Shown here: in pieces, positions 8,298 through 16,524 of the stretch
Numbering within the stretch: position 1 is the stretch's first letter
How the letters are laid out: each line of letters starts with the position of its first letter
From: CBDVBD01 sp965372135
GTDB lineage: Bacteria; Electryoneota; RPQS01; CBDVBD01
Reading direction: 5' to 3'
Length of the DNA stretch: 45,098 nucleotides
Assembly (NCBI GenBank): GCA_965372135.1
Contig: CBDVBD010000005.1
Coordinates: 1 to 45,098 of the forward strand
The notes under the pieces: generated by a model
The model's input: the letters and a program-made list of their open reading frames with translations, nothing else
Told to the model about the DNA's origin: nothing
Databases searched by the model: none
Translations under genes and position numbers: made by a program

Positions 8298-8747
8298 CTA
8301 TTCGGTATTGGGCTCGATGGTCACCAGGGCTTCGGTGGGGCAGACGATGACACAGGCGGGGGGTTCGCGATCGGGACAGAGGTCACAACGAACGATCACC
8401 GGGCGACCGTCGATAGTGGTTTGGGTGACGGCATCGAACGGGCAGCTCATCAAGCAGCTCCAGCAACCGACACAGTCCTCCAGGCAGTGGGTAACGACGC
8501 CGGTTTCCGGGTCTTTGCGCAGGTTGCCCATGATGCAGGCATCCACGCACCGGGGGTCGTCGCAGTGGCGGCATATGAATTGGATCTCGTAACGCTGGAA
8601 CAGGTCACGGCGGATTTGAATGCCGGACAGGGAAGGGTTGTTTTGCCCGAAGTGGGTGATGGAGCAGGCTGCCACGCATAGTTCGCAGCCCACGCACAAG
8701 TCGGCTTTGGCTAAGATTTTTCGATTTTGGGTTTTTACAGTGATCAT
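8298..8747 (-). CDS. aorA: AorA-like polyferredoxin subunit of aldehyde oxidoreductase
   Basis: A 149-residue protein with 17 cysteines arranged for four [4Fe-4S] clusters: C18-C21-C24-C28, C59-C62-C67-C71, a group among C88-C102 that has one spare cysteine, and C121-C124-C132-C136. This layout is that of DMSO-reductase-type electron-transfer subunits and of AorA in the three-subunit tungsten AOR of Aromatoleum. It would carry electrons between the tungsten subunit AorB and the FAD subunit AorC. It is the last gene of the aor set, separated from DUF1848 by a pair of large palindromes. Confidence 0.85.
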   Translation of the reverse strand: MITVKTQNRKILAKADLCVGCELCVAACSITHFGQNNPSLSGIQIRRDLFQRYEIQFICRHCDDPRCVDACIMGNLRKDPETGVVTHCLEDCVGCWSCLMSCPFDAVTQTTIDGRPVIVRCDLCPDREPPACVIVCPTEALVTIEPNTE

Positions 8748-8822
8748 GGTGCAGTTTCTCAGAATTTCTTATCGTCTACTCTATCAGGTGATGGCATTCT
8801 GTCCGACAATAGCTAAATCGTG

Positions 8823-8886
8823 CTGGCAGACGCCCTCGTCTGCCAGTTAAGTGGTTGTTATTCCGTCACACGAGGGCGTGTGACGG
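8823..8886. repeat. Twin palindromes with complementary loops (copy 1)
   Basis: Two perfect 24-base palindromes, each with a 10-bp stem: 8823-8846 (arm CTGGCAGACG, loop CCCT) and 8863-8886 (arm CCGTCACACG, loop AGGG). The loops are complementary, and both elements share the core ACGCCCTCGT read in opposite directions. The same pair recurs at 30252-30360. It sits inside the aor transcript between DUF1848 and aorA. Confidence 0.8.
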
Positions 8887-8937
8887 CACCTAAGTTGAAT
8901 TCTCGGACAGACAGATGGCACCTGACAGCATTCAGTG

Positions 8938-9771
8938 TTACGAGGCATAGCAGTAGGGGCAGCCGGTTTGACAGGTGGCGTAGGTGCCGATATCGCGGCT
9001 TTCCCAACACCCGCATTCCTTGCGAGTGGGGTGGCGGTGTTGAGGGATATCGCGGTCGGGGAAGATGGTCGCTAAGTAGGGAGCATCCACGCAACTGCCA
9101 CGTTTGATATTGCCGATAGCCCAGTCATTTTCGCAGCAGGTTTTCAACGGAAGATGGTATTTAGCTGCGATTGTTGATAATCCCTTTATAATCTCCTGTT
9201 TTTCGTCGCTGGTTCCTTCGCGGAGCTGCCAATCGGATATTTCAGTTTTTTTCAACCGGCGTTTGACTTTACGGTAGTAATCGCAGAAGCTGAAGATGCA
9301 GCGGTGTACGTGGCTGTGTAGTTTTTCCGTCAACTTATCGAAGGTGTCCAGCCAGTAGGATACCGGCGTGCGTTCGGAAAAGATTATTGGGTCGAAGCGC
9401 CAGGCGATTTGTTTTGGCGATGTACGCCGGGATAATTCCTGTAACGTGGCAACGGCTTCCGACGGATCCGGGACATTGGGTTCAAGTGGTTTGGTGATTC
9501 CACGGGCTAAGCCAGTTATTGTGTACAGAAAATATTGGGCGTCGCCGCGATGGTCCAACGTATCCAGTAACGGGAAGAAGGGTCGGAAATCCTTCGACCA
9601 AAATACGAAACAAGCGACGGCTTCCGGCCGCAATTCCACCTGGTAGGTTTGACCTCCGAATGGATTTTTGACTGTGGCACGATCGGTGTTAAGTTGTGTT
9701 AAGAACTCCTTTCCGTAATGTGCCGGGATGTCGGTTCGCCGGCTGACGGATATAATGTTGGGTTTCATCAC
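8938..9771 (-). CDS. DUF1848 family protein with C-terminal cysteine cluster
   Basis: A 277-residue protein beginning PNIISVSRRTDIPAHYG and ending CQTGCPYCYAS, both hallmarks of the DUF1848 family, whose function is not established. The CxxxCPYCYA end resembles a radical-SAM-type cluster motif, and a further CGCWESRDIGTYATC segment precedes it. The start codon is the GTG at 9771 or the ATG three bases on; either lies about 11 bases after the aorB stop, so the gene is co-transcribed and probably translationally coupled. Its position between aorB and aorA is unusual and suggests a role in metallocofactor or Fe-S maturation, which is inference. Confidence 0.8.
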   Translation of the reverse strand: MMKPNIISVSRRTDIPAHYGKEFLTQLNTDRATVKNPFGGQTYQVELRPEAVACFVFWSKDFRPFFPLLDTLDHRGDAQYFLYTITGLARGITKPLEPNVPDPSEAVATLQELSRRTSPKQIAWRFDPIIFSERTPVSYWLDTFDKLTEKLHSHVHRCIFSFCDYYRKVKRRLKKTEISDWQLREGTSDEKQEIIKGLSTIAAKYHLPLKTCCENDWAIGNIKRGSCVDAPYLATIFPDRDIPQHRHPTRKECGCWESRDIGTYATCQTGCPYCYAS

Positions 9772-9782
9772 TGCTTAATGGA

Positions 9783-11684
9783 TTATGGGACGATCTCCTG
9801 GTGTGGTATGGGAAGGCTCTCCACCAAGGATTTCAGGGATTTGTTTAGTTCCTGTTTGGCTTCCTCGGGGGGATTTCCCTGGTCATCCCAACCGCGATAC
9901 CGGTAGTACCGGGTCAGCATTTTATCGAACTGATCGCGGTCGATATGGTGCCCCTTCGCCAGTTTCAAGGGCATGGGATCATCGAAATAACGACCGGGCA
10001 AGGTGTCGTCTTTACGGGATAAGCCTTCGCGAATGTTTATCAATCGTTCCAGGTTCACGATCCTACTCCCCACTCCGCGCAGTTCGTCCTCAGTCATTTC
10101 CCACCCGACAACCAGTCTGATCAAGTCACGGAACTGTTCATAACCTAACAATTTAGGGCTATTAAAGCCGTGGCATACGAATTTGCAGATGCCCAGGCTG
10201 TCCACTACGGCATAGATAGTTTCGTGTACCGCTACCGGGATTTCTTTGGTGTCGTATGCCGCCGGATTGTTGCTGGTGACGGTGCCGTAGATTTTTTTGC
10301 GCAAGCCTTCCGGTAGTTGGAATATTTCCAAGGTAGGGCGACTGCGCAGGTGATCGGCACCTCGGGATGCAGTGGCGATGCCCAAGGCGAAGCCTTTCAG
10401 ATACCGGACATCATGGGGATCGGATTGGGGCAGCCCCTTGATGGCGATCAGGAAGTGAGCGGCTTCTGGGGGGAATTTCGAAACAGCCTGGGTCGAATCC
10501 GCTAAGAGATCGCCAATTCCGTCACGTTTGGAAATGGCGATCATCAGGTCTTCCACCAGGTCGGGATCGCCGAATTTCCATTCCCGTCCGCCAGTGTCCT
10601 CCTGGGTTAGATAGCCTTTCTCGAACAACTCGATTCCCCAGGCGATGATAGTTCCGGTGGAGGATACGTCCAATCCCAAGTCGTTGCAGAGGTTGTTGAT
10701 TTGGATAACCCGCTGAGTATCGCCAATACCGAGATTAGCTCCCAGCAGTACGATGGTGGTATATTCAGGACCTTCGCCGTTTTCCGTGTTGCGGTGGCGG
10801 CAGTGCACGATACAATTCTGGCAGGATACCATTTTGTCCACGTACTGGTGGACGACTTCGGCATCCAGGGTATCCTCGAAGGCGTTCAGTTGGGAATTGT
10901 TGGTACGAATGGCACCCAGCAGGTTGGAGACTTCGTACAGCAGGGGGGTTCCGACTCTTCCCAAGACCTTGATAACCTTGGACGCTTGGAGATATTTGCG
11001 GATTTCGGCGACGGTATCGGGGAATTCATCGGGATAAGCGATGGGAATGCCGCCTCCGGGGCGGGCGACGATGGCTTTCAGGTTTTTGGAGCCCATCATA
11101 CAGCCCATACCGCCGCGGCTGGCGGAGTTTTTAATCCCATTCATGACACACGCCATACGCACCAGGTGTTCCCCGGCTTCCCCGATGCAGGCAACCTGGA
11201 TGCCGTGCCCCAAGTCACGTTCCAAGGCAAGCTGCAGTTCACGGGTGTTCATGCCCTGGTATGGTGTGGCATCGCGTATTTCTATTTTGCCATTTTCGAT
11301 GTAGAGGTATGATAATTTGTCGGCTTGACCAGTAATAATCAGCCGATCGACACCGGCAGACCGCAGGGCGGAACCAAAGAATCCACCGCAGGAAGCATCA
11401 CCCAGGGCAATGGATTCCGGGGATCGGGCGGATACATTCCAGCGGCTGGAATTGGGCACGCCGGTACCGGTCAGTAATCCGGTTCCGAAAATCAAGGGAT
11501 TTCGGGGGTCTAAGGGTTCCAGTTCGGGGTTTCGCAACAAGTAGAGATACGCCATGTTCAAGCCGCGACCGCCCAGGAAAGCTCGAGCCGCTTCCGGGGG
11601 AGTATCAACCACATGGGTTTGTCCGGTATCAAGATCAAGGAAATAGGTATTCGATCGTAGTGCGTCCGGCACGGTTGTCCTCAA
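9783..11684 (-). CDS. aorB: Tungsten-containing aldehyde:ferredoxin oxidoreductase, large subunit
   Basis: A 633-residue AOR-family enzyme that oxidises aldehydes to acids at a tungsto-bispterin centre. The single [4Fe-4S] cluster is ligated by C288, C291 and C295 (SCQNCIVHC) and by C500 in DSLGICKF, the same pattern as in the Pyrococcus furiosus enzyme. The N-terminal AFLGGRGLNMAYLY and the SRWNVSARSPES segment are typical pterin-binding parts. With aorA, aorC, aorD and aorE it forms the mesophilic multi-subunit type described from Aromatoleum, which acts on phenylacetaldehyde and benzaldehyde among others. The AOR reaction is reversible. Confidence 0.95.
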   Translation of the reverse strand: MRTTVPDALRSNTYFLDLDTGQTHVVDTPPEAARAFLGGRGLNMAYLYLLRNPELEPLDPRNPLIFGTGLLTGTGVPNSSRWNVSARSPESIALGDASCGGFFGSALRSAGVDRLIITGQADKLSYLYIENGKIEIRDATPYQGMNTRELQLALERDLGHGIQVACIGEAGEHLVRMACVMNGIKNSASRGGMGCMMGSKNLKAIVARPGGGIPIAYPDEFPDTVAEIRKYLQASKVIKVLGRVGTPLLYEVSNLLGAIRTNNSQLNAFEDTLDAEVVHQYVDKMVSCQNCIVHCRHRNTENGEGPEYTTIVLLGANLGIGDTQRVIQINNLCNDLGLDVSSTGTIIAWGIELFEKGYLTQEDTGGREWKFGDPDLVEDLMIAISKRDGIGDLLADSTQAVSKFPPEAAHFLIAIKGLPQSDPHDVRYLKGFALGIATASRGADHLRSRPTLEIFQLPEGLRKKIYGTVTSNNPAAYDTKEIPVAVHETIYAVVDSLGICKFVCHGFNSPKLLGYEQFRDLIRLVVGWEMTEDELRGVGSRIVNLERLINIREGLSRKDDTLPGRYFDDPMPLKLAKGHHIDRDQFDKMLTRYYRYRGWDDQGNPPEEAKQELNKSLKSLVESLPIPHQEIVP

Positions 11685-11691
11685 GTCAAGA

Positions 11692-13098
11692 TTATTTTTG
11701 CGATTGTTCCGAGTTTAGTTGTCCGGTGCGACGCTGCCAGGTATGGGTGTTCATTTTCTTTTTGTACGGGGTTTCCTCCCAGACATGATCCCGCCAGGTA
11801 TAATCGCCTTCCATGTCCTCCCGGCGCAGGTCTTTCAAGCGTTGGACGAAGCGGTATCCGCCGGTAAGGATTTCGGAACCCAGATCGCCGACGTCAAGTT
11901 GTTCCCGAATCAGGTGATGATAAGCACCGGAAAATGTGATGTCCCCAATTAGGATCGCACCTACTAATTTACCACCGCGTAAGATCACTTTGCGGTACAC
12001 GCCCGGTCGGTTGGTGGGGTCGATTAGTTCGGTTAATTTATCGCCGTTTACGGATGCGGTATTGGAAATTTCCGTCATTGGGACGTTGGTGATGCCCAAG
12101 GTATTCACGGCGCAGCCCAGGAAATTCAAGGAGTTCAGCGCTACCGATCCCTGGTAGTCATCGGCAGCTCCCACCATGGTCCTGCCAGCGATCCGCCCTT
12201 GCTCTCTGGCGGATATCCAGTTCAGGTTTAGCGATAATCTATCCTGCAGGGGGTCGGGCGCTTCCGCCACATCTCCCGCCGCAAATACGTTGTCTAAGCT
12301 GGTTCTGCCGTTGTTATCCACTACGATACCCTGTTCCACTTTCAATCCCGCTATTTCCTTCAGGAACAAATTCGGTTCCACCCCAGCTGCGAGTACAGCG
12401 ACTGCGAATTGGACGGTGCTGCCGTCGCTGAGTGTGGCTTCGCCGTCCCCGTCGGGGTGGGTGAGGATATCCGTTACGGTGGTATCGGTACGGATAACGA
12501 TCCCCTCAGCGATCAGATGGTCTGCCAGTACCTTCCCGGCGCCGTTATCCAACACCGACGGCATCACCCAAGGCAACACTTCGACCACCGTAACCGACAT
12601 GCCGCGTTTGTGTAAGGCTTCGGCGGCTTCCAGACCGATTAATCCGGCACCGATCACTAAGGCTTGTTGGTTTGGTTCGATTTGCCGGTTGAGAGTTTCT
12701 GCATCGCTGATGGCGATTAAAGGGTGGACACGGGCGGGGTCCAAGCCAACCACTGGGGGGATTTTCTGACGGGCTCCGGTGGCTATTAGTAATCGGTCGT
12801 AAGGTAAATGGTCGCCTGATGCCAACCATACCGAGTTCCCTGCCACATCGACATGTTCCACTGTCTGATCCAGCATGTATTTTAAGTTGTCGCCGTCAGG
12901 TGCCAGGCGGGAACCGGCTTCCAAGAGCTGCTCCATGGTGATTCCACCAGCTAAGTAATGGCTGATGGCTGGTTTGGAATACGCCCGGTACAGTTCCTCG
13001 GTGATGATTTGGATAATTCCTTCTGGATCCGAAGATTGGATTTCCCGAGCGGCTGTCAAGCCAGCGGGACCATTGCCTATAATCAAGTATTTGGTCAT
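11692..13098 (-). CDS. aorC: FAD/NAD-dependent oxidoreductase subunit of AOR
   Basis: A 468-residue pyridine-nucleotide-disulphide-type flavoprotein. The FAD site is IIGNGPAGLTAAREI near residue 6, the NAD site is VIGAGLIGLEAAEAL near residue 155, and the second FAD motif is VFAAGDVAE. The C-terminal region resembles nitrite-reductase-type reductases. It starts in a TAATG overlap with the stop of aorD and ends 7 bases before aorB. It most likely links aldehyde oxidation to NAD, through the polyferredoxin AorA. Confidence 0.9.
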   Translation of the reverse strand: MTKYLIIGNGPAGLTAAREIQSSDPEGIIQIITEELYRAYSKPAISHYLAGGITMEQLLEAGSRLAPDGDNLKYMLDQTVEHVDVAGNSVWLASGDHLPYDRLLIATGARQKIPPVVGLDPARVHPLIAISDAETLNRQIEPNQQALVIGAGLIGLEAAEALHKRGMSVTVVEVLPWVMPSVLDNGAGKVLADHLIAEGIVIRTDTTVTDILTHPDGDGEATLSDGSTVQFAVAVLAAGVEPNLFLKEIAGLKVEQGIVVDNNGRTSLDNVFAAGDVAEAPDPLQDRLSLNLNWISAREQGRIAGRTMVGAADDYQGSVALNSLNFLGCAVNTLGITNVPMTEISNTASVNGDKLTELIDPTNRPGVYRKVILRGGKLVGAILIGDITFSGAYHHLIREQLDVGDLGSEILTGGYRFVQRLKDLRREDMEGDYTWRDHVWEETPYKKKMNTHTWQRRTGQLNSEQSQK

Positions 13099-13373
13099 TA
13101 TCCTCCAGTCAACAGCAGATGGAATTCCACGCGGTCGCCGTCCGTTAGAGGGGTATCGACCCCGGACAATGACGATGACAGTTGCCCGTTGACGGCGGTA
13201 AGCAGGTTATAATCGGGAGTATCGTCTTCCAAGCCGACTTCTTCCGCCCATTCGGGGAACCGTGTTCCAAGGAGCTGGTATAAGTCACCCAAGGTTGCGA
13301 TTTCTTCTTCGATTTCCAGATCGCGGGTGCCAACATAGGGCAGGAAGGCGTATGAGAAATGTATGTATATCAT
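13098..13373 (-). CDS. aorD: MoaD/ThiS-like sulfur carrier for the tungsten cofactor
   Basis: A 91-residue ubiquitin-like protein ending in HLLLTGG, the C-terminal Gly-Gly needed for adenylation and thiocarboxylation. The middle DGDRVEFHL is the usual ThiS/MoaD strand. The start was set at the ATG at 13373, five bases after the aorE stop; the longer frame runs into aorE. It is expected to donate sulfur for tungstopterin synthesis dedicated to the AOR. Confidence 0.9.
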   Translation of the reverse strand: MIYIHFSYAFLPYVGTRDLEIEEEIATLGDLYQLLGTRFPEWAEEVGLEDDTPDYNLLTAVNGQLSSSLSGVDTPLTDGDRVEFHLLLTGG

Positions 13374-13377
13374 TGTG

Positions 13378-14400
13378 TTAAGTCCATTGCGCGAACAGGC
13401 GTCCCCATAACCGGCGGGCTTCATCTACTGACTCCACTCCACGGATCAGGACCCGACCGTCGTCGAACCATAGGATGTCGTGAGTGTCGTCCCGCCATCG
13501 GGCGAAATACGGGGTTGTTTCGATGATCCCGGGACCTGACCACTGCTGTTTGATCTGTTTGATGTCAGGGGTTTTTTCGGTTCCCGGAACTATGGATACC
13601 TCGTTACGACCGCATAATTGGAAAGCCTGGGGGTACTTGTCACCCCGCAGGAAGTCACGTTTGTTTTCTACACATGCCGGGCAAGACGGATTTTGCTTAA
13701 CGTTAATGGCTTTCATTTCGGATGGGAACTGCTCCAATGAGAATAAGGTTCCCCAGTCCTGCCATTGGCGGTGTAAGCCCTGGATTGCCAGCCATACCGC
13801 TTGCCCTGACGCCCAATGTGCAGCCGGGGACCAGATGCCAATTGCATCACAGGTGGGTGTGGATCCGGGTGCTGGGTATTCCTGCACTAAGCAGCGCAGG
13901 CAGGGTTCACCACCGGGCGGCACACCCATCACCATCCCGGATCTGCCTGCAGAGCTGCAGTACAACCAGGGGATGTTCATTTCCAGTGCGGCGTCGTTTA
14001 CCAGATATCGAGCCGCCAGGTTGTCCAATCCGTCCAATACCAGATCTTGACCGTCAAAGTGTTTTAAGACGGTACGGGGATTGAGGTCGGCGAATACCGG
14101 CTCAATTTCAACGTCGGGATTGATGTTTCGCAACCTTTGGGCAGCAGCTTCGACTTTGGGCAGTTCTTGTTTTACCTGTAGTTCATCGTACAGGATCTGG
14201 TGTCCGAGATCGCTGAGTTGCAGGACGTCGCGGTCGATGATGCGTAGTTTTTTTACTCCCAACCGCACCAGCAAATCTGCGGCATAGCAGCCGATGACCC
14301 CCATTCCCGCGATGGCGATTCGGGCGTGGGATAACCGTTCCCAGGCTCCTGGGGACAAGTCTTTCAGTCTGCGGAATCGGTCGTAGCGGTCGGCAGTCAT
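13378..14400 (-). CDS. aorE: ThiF/MoeB-like activating enzyme
   Basis: A 340-residue E1-like adenylyltransferase that would activate the C-terminal Gly-Gly of AorD. It has the nucleotide loop GMGVIGCYAADLLVRLGV (the second glycine of GxGGxG replaced by V), the RIIDRD motif, DGLDNLAARYLVND, and zinc cysteines CLRC and CPAC. A C-terminal extension of about 100 residues beyond the zinc site carries a WFDDGRVLIRGVESVDEA segment, which resembles the C-terminal part of ThiF/MoeB partners. It is the first gene of the aor set and follows the 2-oxoacid oxidoreductase genes by 18 bases. Confidence 0.88.
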   Translation of the reverse strand: MTADRYDRFRRLKDLSPGAWERLSHARIAIAGMGVIGCYAADLLVRLGVKKLRIIDRDVLQLSDLGHQILYDELQVKQELPKVEAAAQRLRNINPDVEIEPVFADLNPRTVLKHFDGQDLVLDGLDNLAARYLVNDAALEMNIPWLYCSSAGRSGMVMGVPPGGEPCLRCLVQEYPAPGSTPTCDAIGIWSPAAHWASGQAVWLAIQGLHRQWQDWGTLFSLEQFPSEMKAINVKQNPSCPACVENKRDFLRGDKYPQAFQLCGRNEVSIVPGTEKTPDIKQIKQQWSGPGIIETTPYFARWRDDTHDILWFDDGRVLIRGVESVDEARRLWGRLFAQWT

Positions 14401-14418
14401 TGAATATTATCTTATTGT

Positions 14419-15312
14419 TTATTTCATTTTATCAAGCAGTTGTTTCCAGGCACGATCAACATCACGCTGAGCTTTTTTATAATCCTCTTCGGAGAAGTGC
14501 CGGAAGCGTCCCTGGAGTTCCAAGTATTCATTGATCGGTACTTTGGTTGGATTTTCGGTGAGGGTGATTTTTCCTCCGTTCCGCTGCTCGTACAGTGGGA
14601 ACACCCTCGATTGGGTCGCCAAGCGGGATATTTTGATGCTCATGCGGTCATCGGATCGGTGCCCGGGCGGACAGGAACAATAGAGATGCAGGAATCGGAA
14701 TCCACGGGTGGCTTTGGCTTTCCGGAATTTTCGTAAGAAGTCGTCGGGATAGGCGATGTTGACGGTAGCTTGATAGGGGATTTTATGGGCAGCGATGATC
14801 GCCATGATGTCCTTTTTGGGTCCGACCTTAGGACGTTTCGCTGGAGTGGTGGTGGTCCAGGCTCCCGGCGGGGTGGCAGACGACTGTTGGACGCCGGTGT
14901 TCATATAGGCTTCGTTGTCGTAGCACACGTACAGGTAATCGTCATTTCTGGCGGCGGATGCCGATACCGCTCCCAATCCGATGTCGAAGGTGGCGCCGTC
15001 ACCCGCCCAGGCGACGACGGTGGTGTGGTCGTTACCCTGGCGGTGGAATCCGGATCGGATACCGGCGGCGGTGGAGGCGGCGGTTTCGAAGGCGACGTGA
15101 TATAAGGGTACTCCCAACGCCGAAAATGGGAATGGTCCGTCGATGACCGCCATGCAGCAGGCGGGGATCACGAATGCGCAGTCCCGACCCAGAGCGTTTA
15201 GCGCTTGACGCAGGGACAGAGCACCACCGCACCCGGGGCATGCCAAGTGCCCTGATGACATTATGTTGTCTTTCTCGCCTAAGATGCGCCGTGTGTTTGT
15301 TTTCATTGCCAT
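14419..15312 (-). CDS. 2-oxoacid:acceptor oxidoreductase, beta (TPP-binding) subunit
   Basis: A 297-residue PorB-type subunit. It has the cysteine pair CPGCG (about residues 24-28), CCMAV, the thiamine-diphosphate motif GDGATFDIGLGAVSAS followed by CYDNEAYMNTG, and a late CSCPPGHR that would complete the [4Fe-4S] site. The start was set at the ATG at 15312, 8 bases after the upstream stop, since longer frames run through that gene. With the alpha subunit and the FAD/ferredoxin fusion it resembles PadI of phenylglyoxylate:NAD oxidoreductase, but the substrate is unproven. Confidence 0.9.
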   Translation of the reverse strand: MAMKTNTRRILGEKDNIMSSGHLACPGCGGALSLRQALNALGRDCAFVIPACCMAVIDGPFPFSALGVPLYHVAFETAASTAAGIRSGFHRQGNDHTTVVAWAGDGATFDIGLGAVSASAARNDDYLYVCYDNEAYMNTGVQQSSATPPGAWTTTTPAKRPKVGPKKDIMAIIAAHKIPYQATVNIAYPDDFLRKFRKAKATRGFRFLHLYCSCPPGHRSDDRMSIKISRLATQSRVFPLYEQRNGGKITLTENPTKVPINEYLELQGRFRHFSEEDYKKAQRDVDRAWKQLLDKMK

Positions 15313-15320
15313 GGGAACAC

Positions 15321-16493
15321 CTATAGGGACTCTTCGGTGCTTACGTCCACCCAGACCGGTTTCAGGGTGGGTTTGGGCTGTTTTAGGACGTACCGATATA
15401 TTTTGATCAAGGTTTCCGGCAGGACTTCCCTGCCTCCAAGTCCGGTGATGAAGCCGTATATTTTCTTTCCCTGCCATCCATCCATTGGGTAGAATGCTGA
15501 CCGTATTTCCTGCGCCCAGATCCCGCCGTAGCCATAGGAACAGGCGCGATCCAACACTGCGATTAAGGGAATATCGCCCACGGCTTCTTGTATCATTGCG
15601 GCTGGGAAGGGCCGGAATAGGCGCACTTTGATCGATCCCACCGGCAGTCCTTCTTCTCTCAATTGATCGACTACGATACGTGCAGTGGAGCTAGCGGTGC
15701 CGGACACAATCAAGACCGCCTCGGCACCATCTAAGCGATATGGTTCCACCAGTGGGTGGGTGCGACCGAATATGGATTGGAACGCCTGGGTTTCTTTTTC
15801 GGCGATTTTTAGCGCCTGATCCATGGCGTCCTGGATTTTATAGCGGGATTCCATGAAGCAATCCGCCGCCATCATTCCGCCGAAGGCATGGGGCTCTTCC
15901 GGGTCCAGCTTGAAGGCGGCTTCCCGCGGCGGCAGGAACCGATCCACCAGCTCCTGGTCGGGAATATCCACGATTTCGGCAGTGTGGGACAGCACGAAGG
16001 CGTCCAACACCAACATAACCGGCAACAGCACCTGTTCGGAAATTTTAAATGCGATGGGAATAGTATCCAGAACTTCCTGGCTGCTCTCGCAGTAGAATTG
16101 CATCCATCCGGTGTCGCGCTGCGCCAGGGAATCGGATTGGTCGGTGTAGATGGTCCAAGGCGGCGCCAGGGACCGGTTGACATTTACCATGACGATGGGC
16201 AGCCGCCCCCCCGCCGCCCAGTGCAACATTTCATGCATCAGAGCCAAGCCCTGACTGGAGGTTGCGGTAAAGGCTCGGGCGCCGGTCATAGCGGCACCGA
16301 TGCAGCCCGCCATGGCGGAGTGTTCGGACTCGCAATGGATGAAATCAGCCGCCAAATCGCCGGAAGCGCACATCTCGGACAACATCTCCACGATCACCGT
16401 CTGGGGGGTGATGGGATAGGCGGCGATCACCTGGGCACGGGATAGTTTTACCCCGTAGGAGACGGCTTGGTTGGCGGTGATTACTTTTTGCAT
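15321..16493 (-). CDS. 2-oxoacid:acceptor oxidoreductase, alpha subunit
   Basis: A 390-residue PorA-type subunit: AAYPITPQTVIVEML for the thiamine domain, CESEHSAMAGCIGAAMTGAR with the catalytic glutamate, TSSQGLALMHEML, and NRSLAPPWTIYTDQSD followed by RDTGWMQFYCES, typical of the pyruvate/2-oxoisovalerate/phenylglyoxylate group. The C-terminal domain has YGYGGIWAQEIRSA. No gamma subunit is encoded next to it, although the family normally needs one. It may borrow the korC product or a distant gene. Confidence 0.9.
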   Translation of the reverse strand: MQKVITANQAVSYGVKLSRAQVIAAYPITPQTVIVEMLSEMCASGDLAADFIHCESEHSAMAGCIGAAMTGARAFTATSSQGLALMHEMLHWAAGGRLPIVMVNVNRSLAPPWTIYTDQSDSLAQRDTGWMQFYCESSQEVLDTIPIAFKISEQVLLPVMLVLDAFVLSHTAEIVDIPDQELVDRFLPPREAAFKLDPEEPHAFGGMMAADCFMESRYKIQDAMDQALKIAEKETQAFQSIFGRTHPLVEPYRLDGAEAVLIVSGTASSTARIVVDQLREEGLPVGSIKVRLFRPFPAAMIQEAVGDIPLIAVLDRACSYGYGGIWAQEIRSAFYPMDGWQGKKIYGFITGLGGREVLPETLIKIYRYVLKQPKPTLKPVWVDVSTEESL

Positions 16494-16524
16494 ATTAGCT
16501 TTTCGAGATTACTGTTTTTTATTT

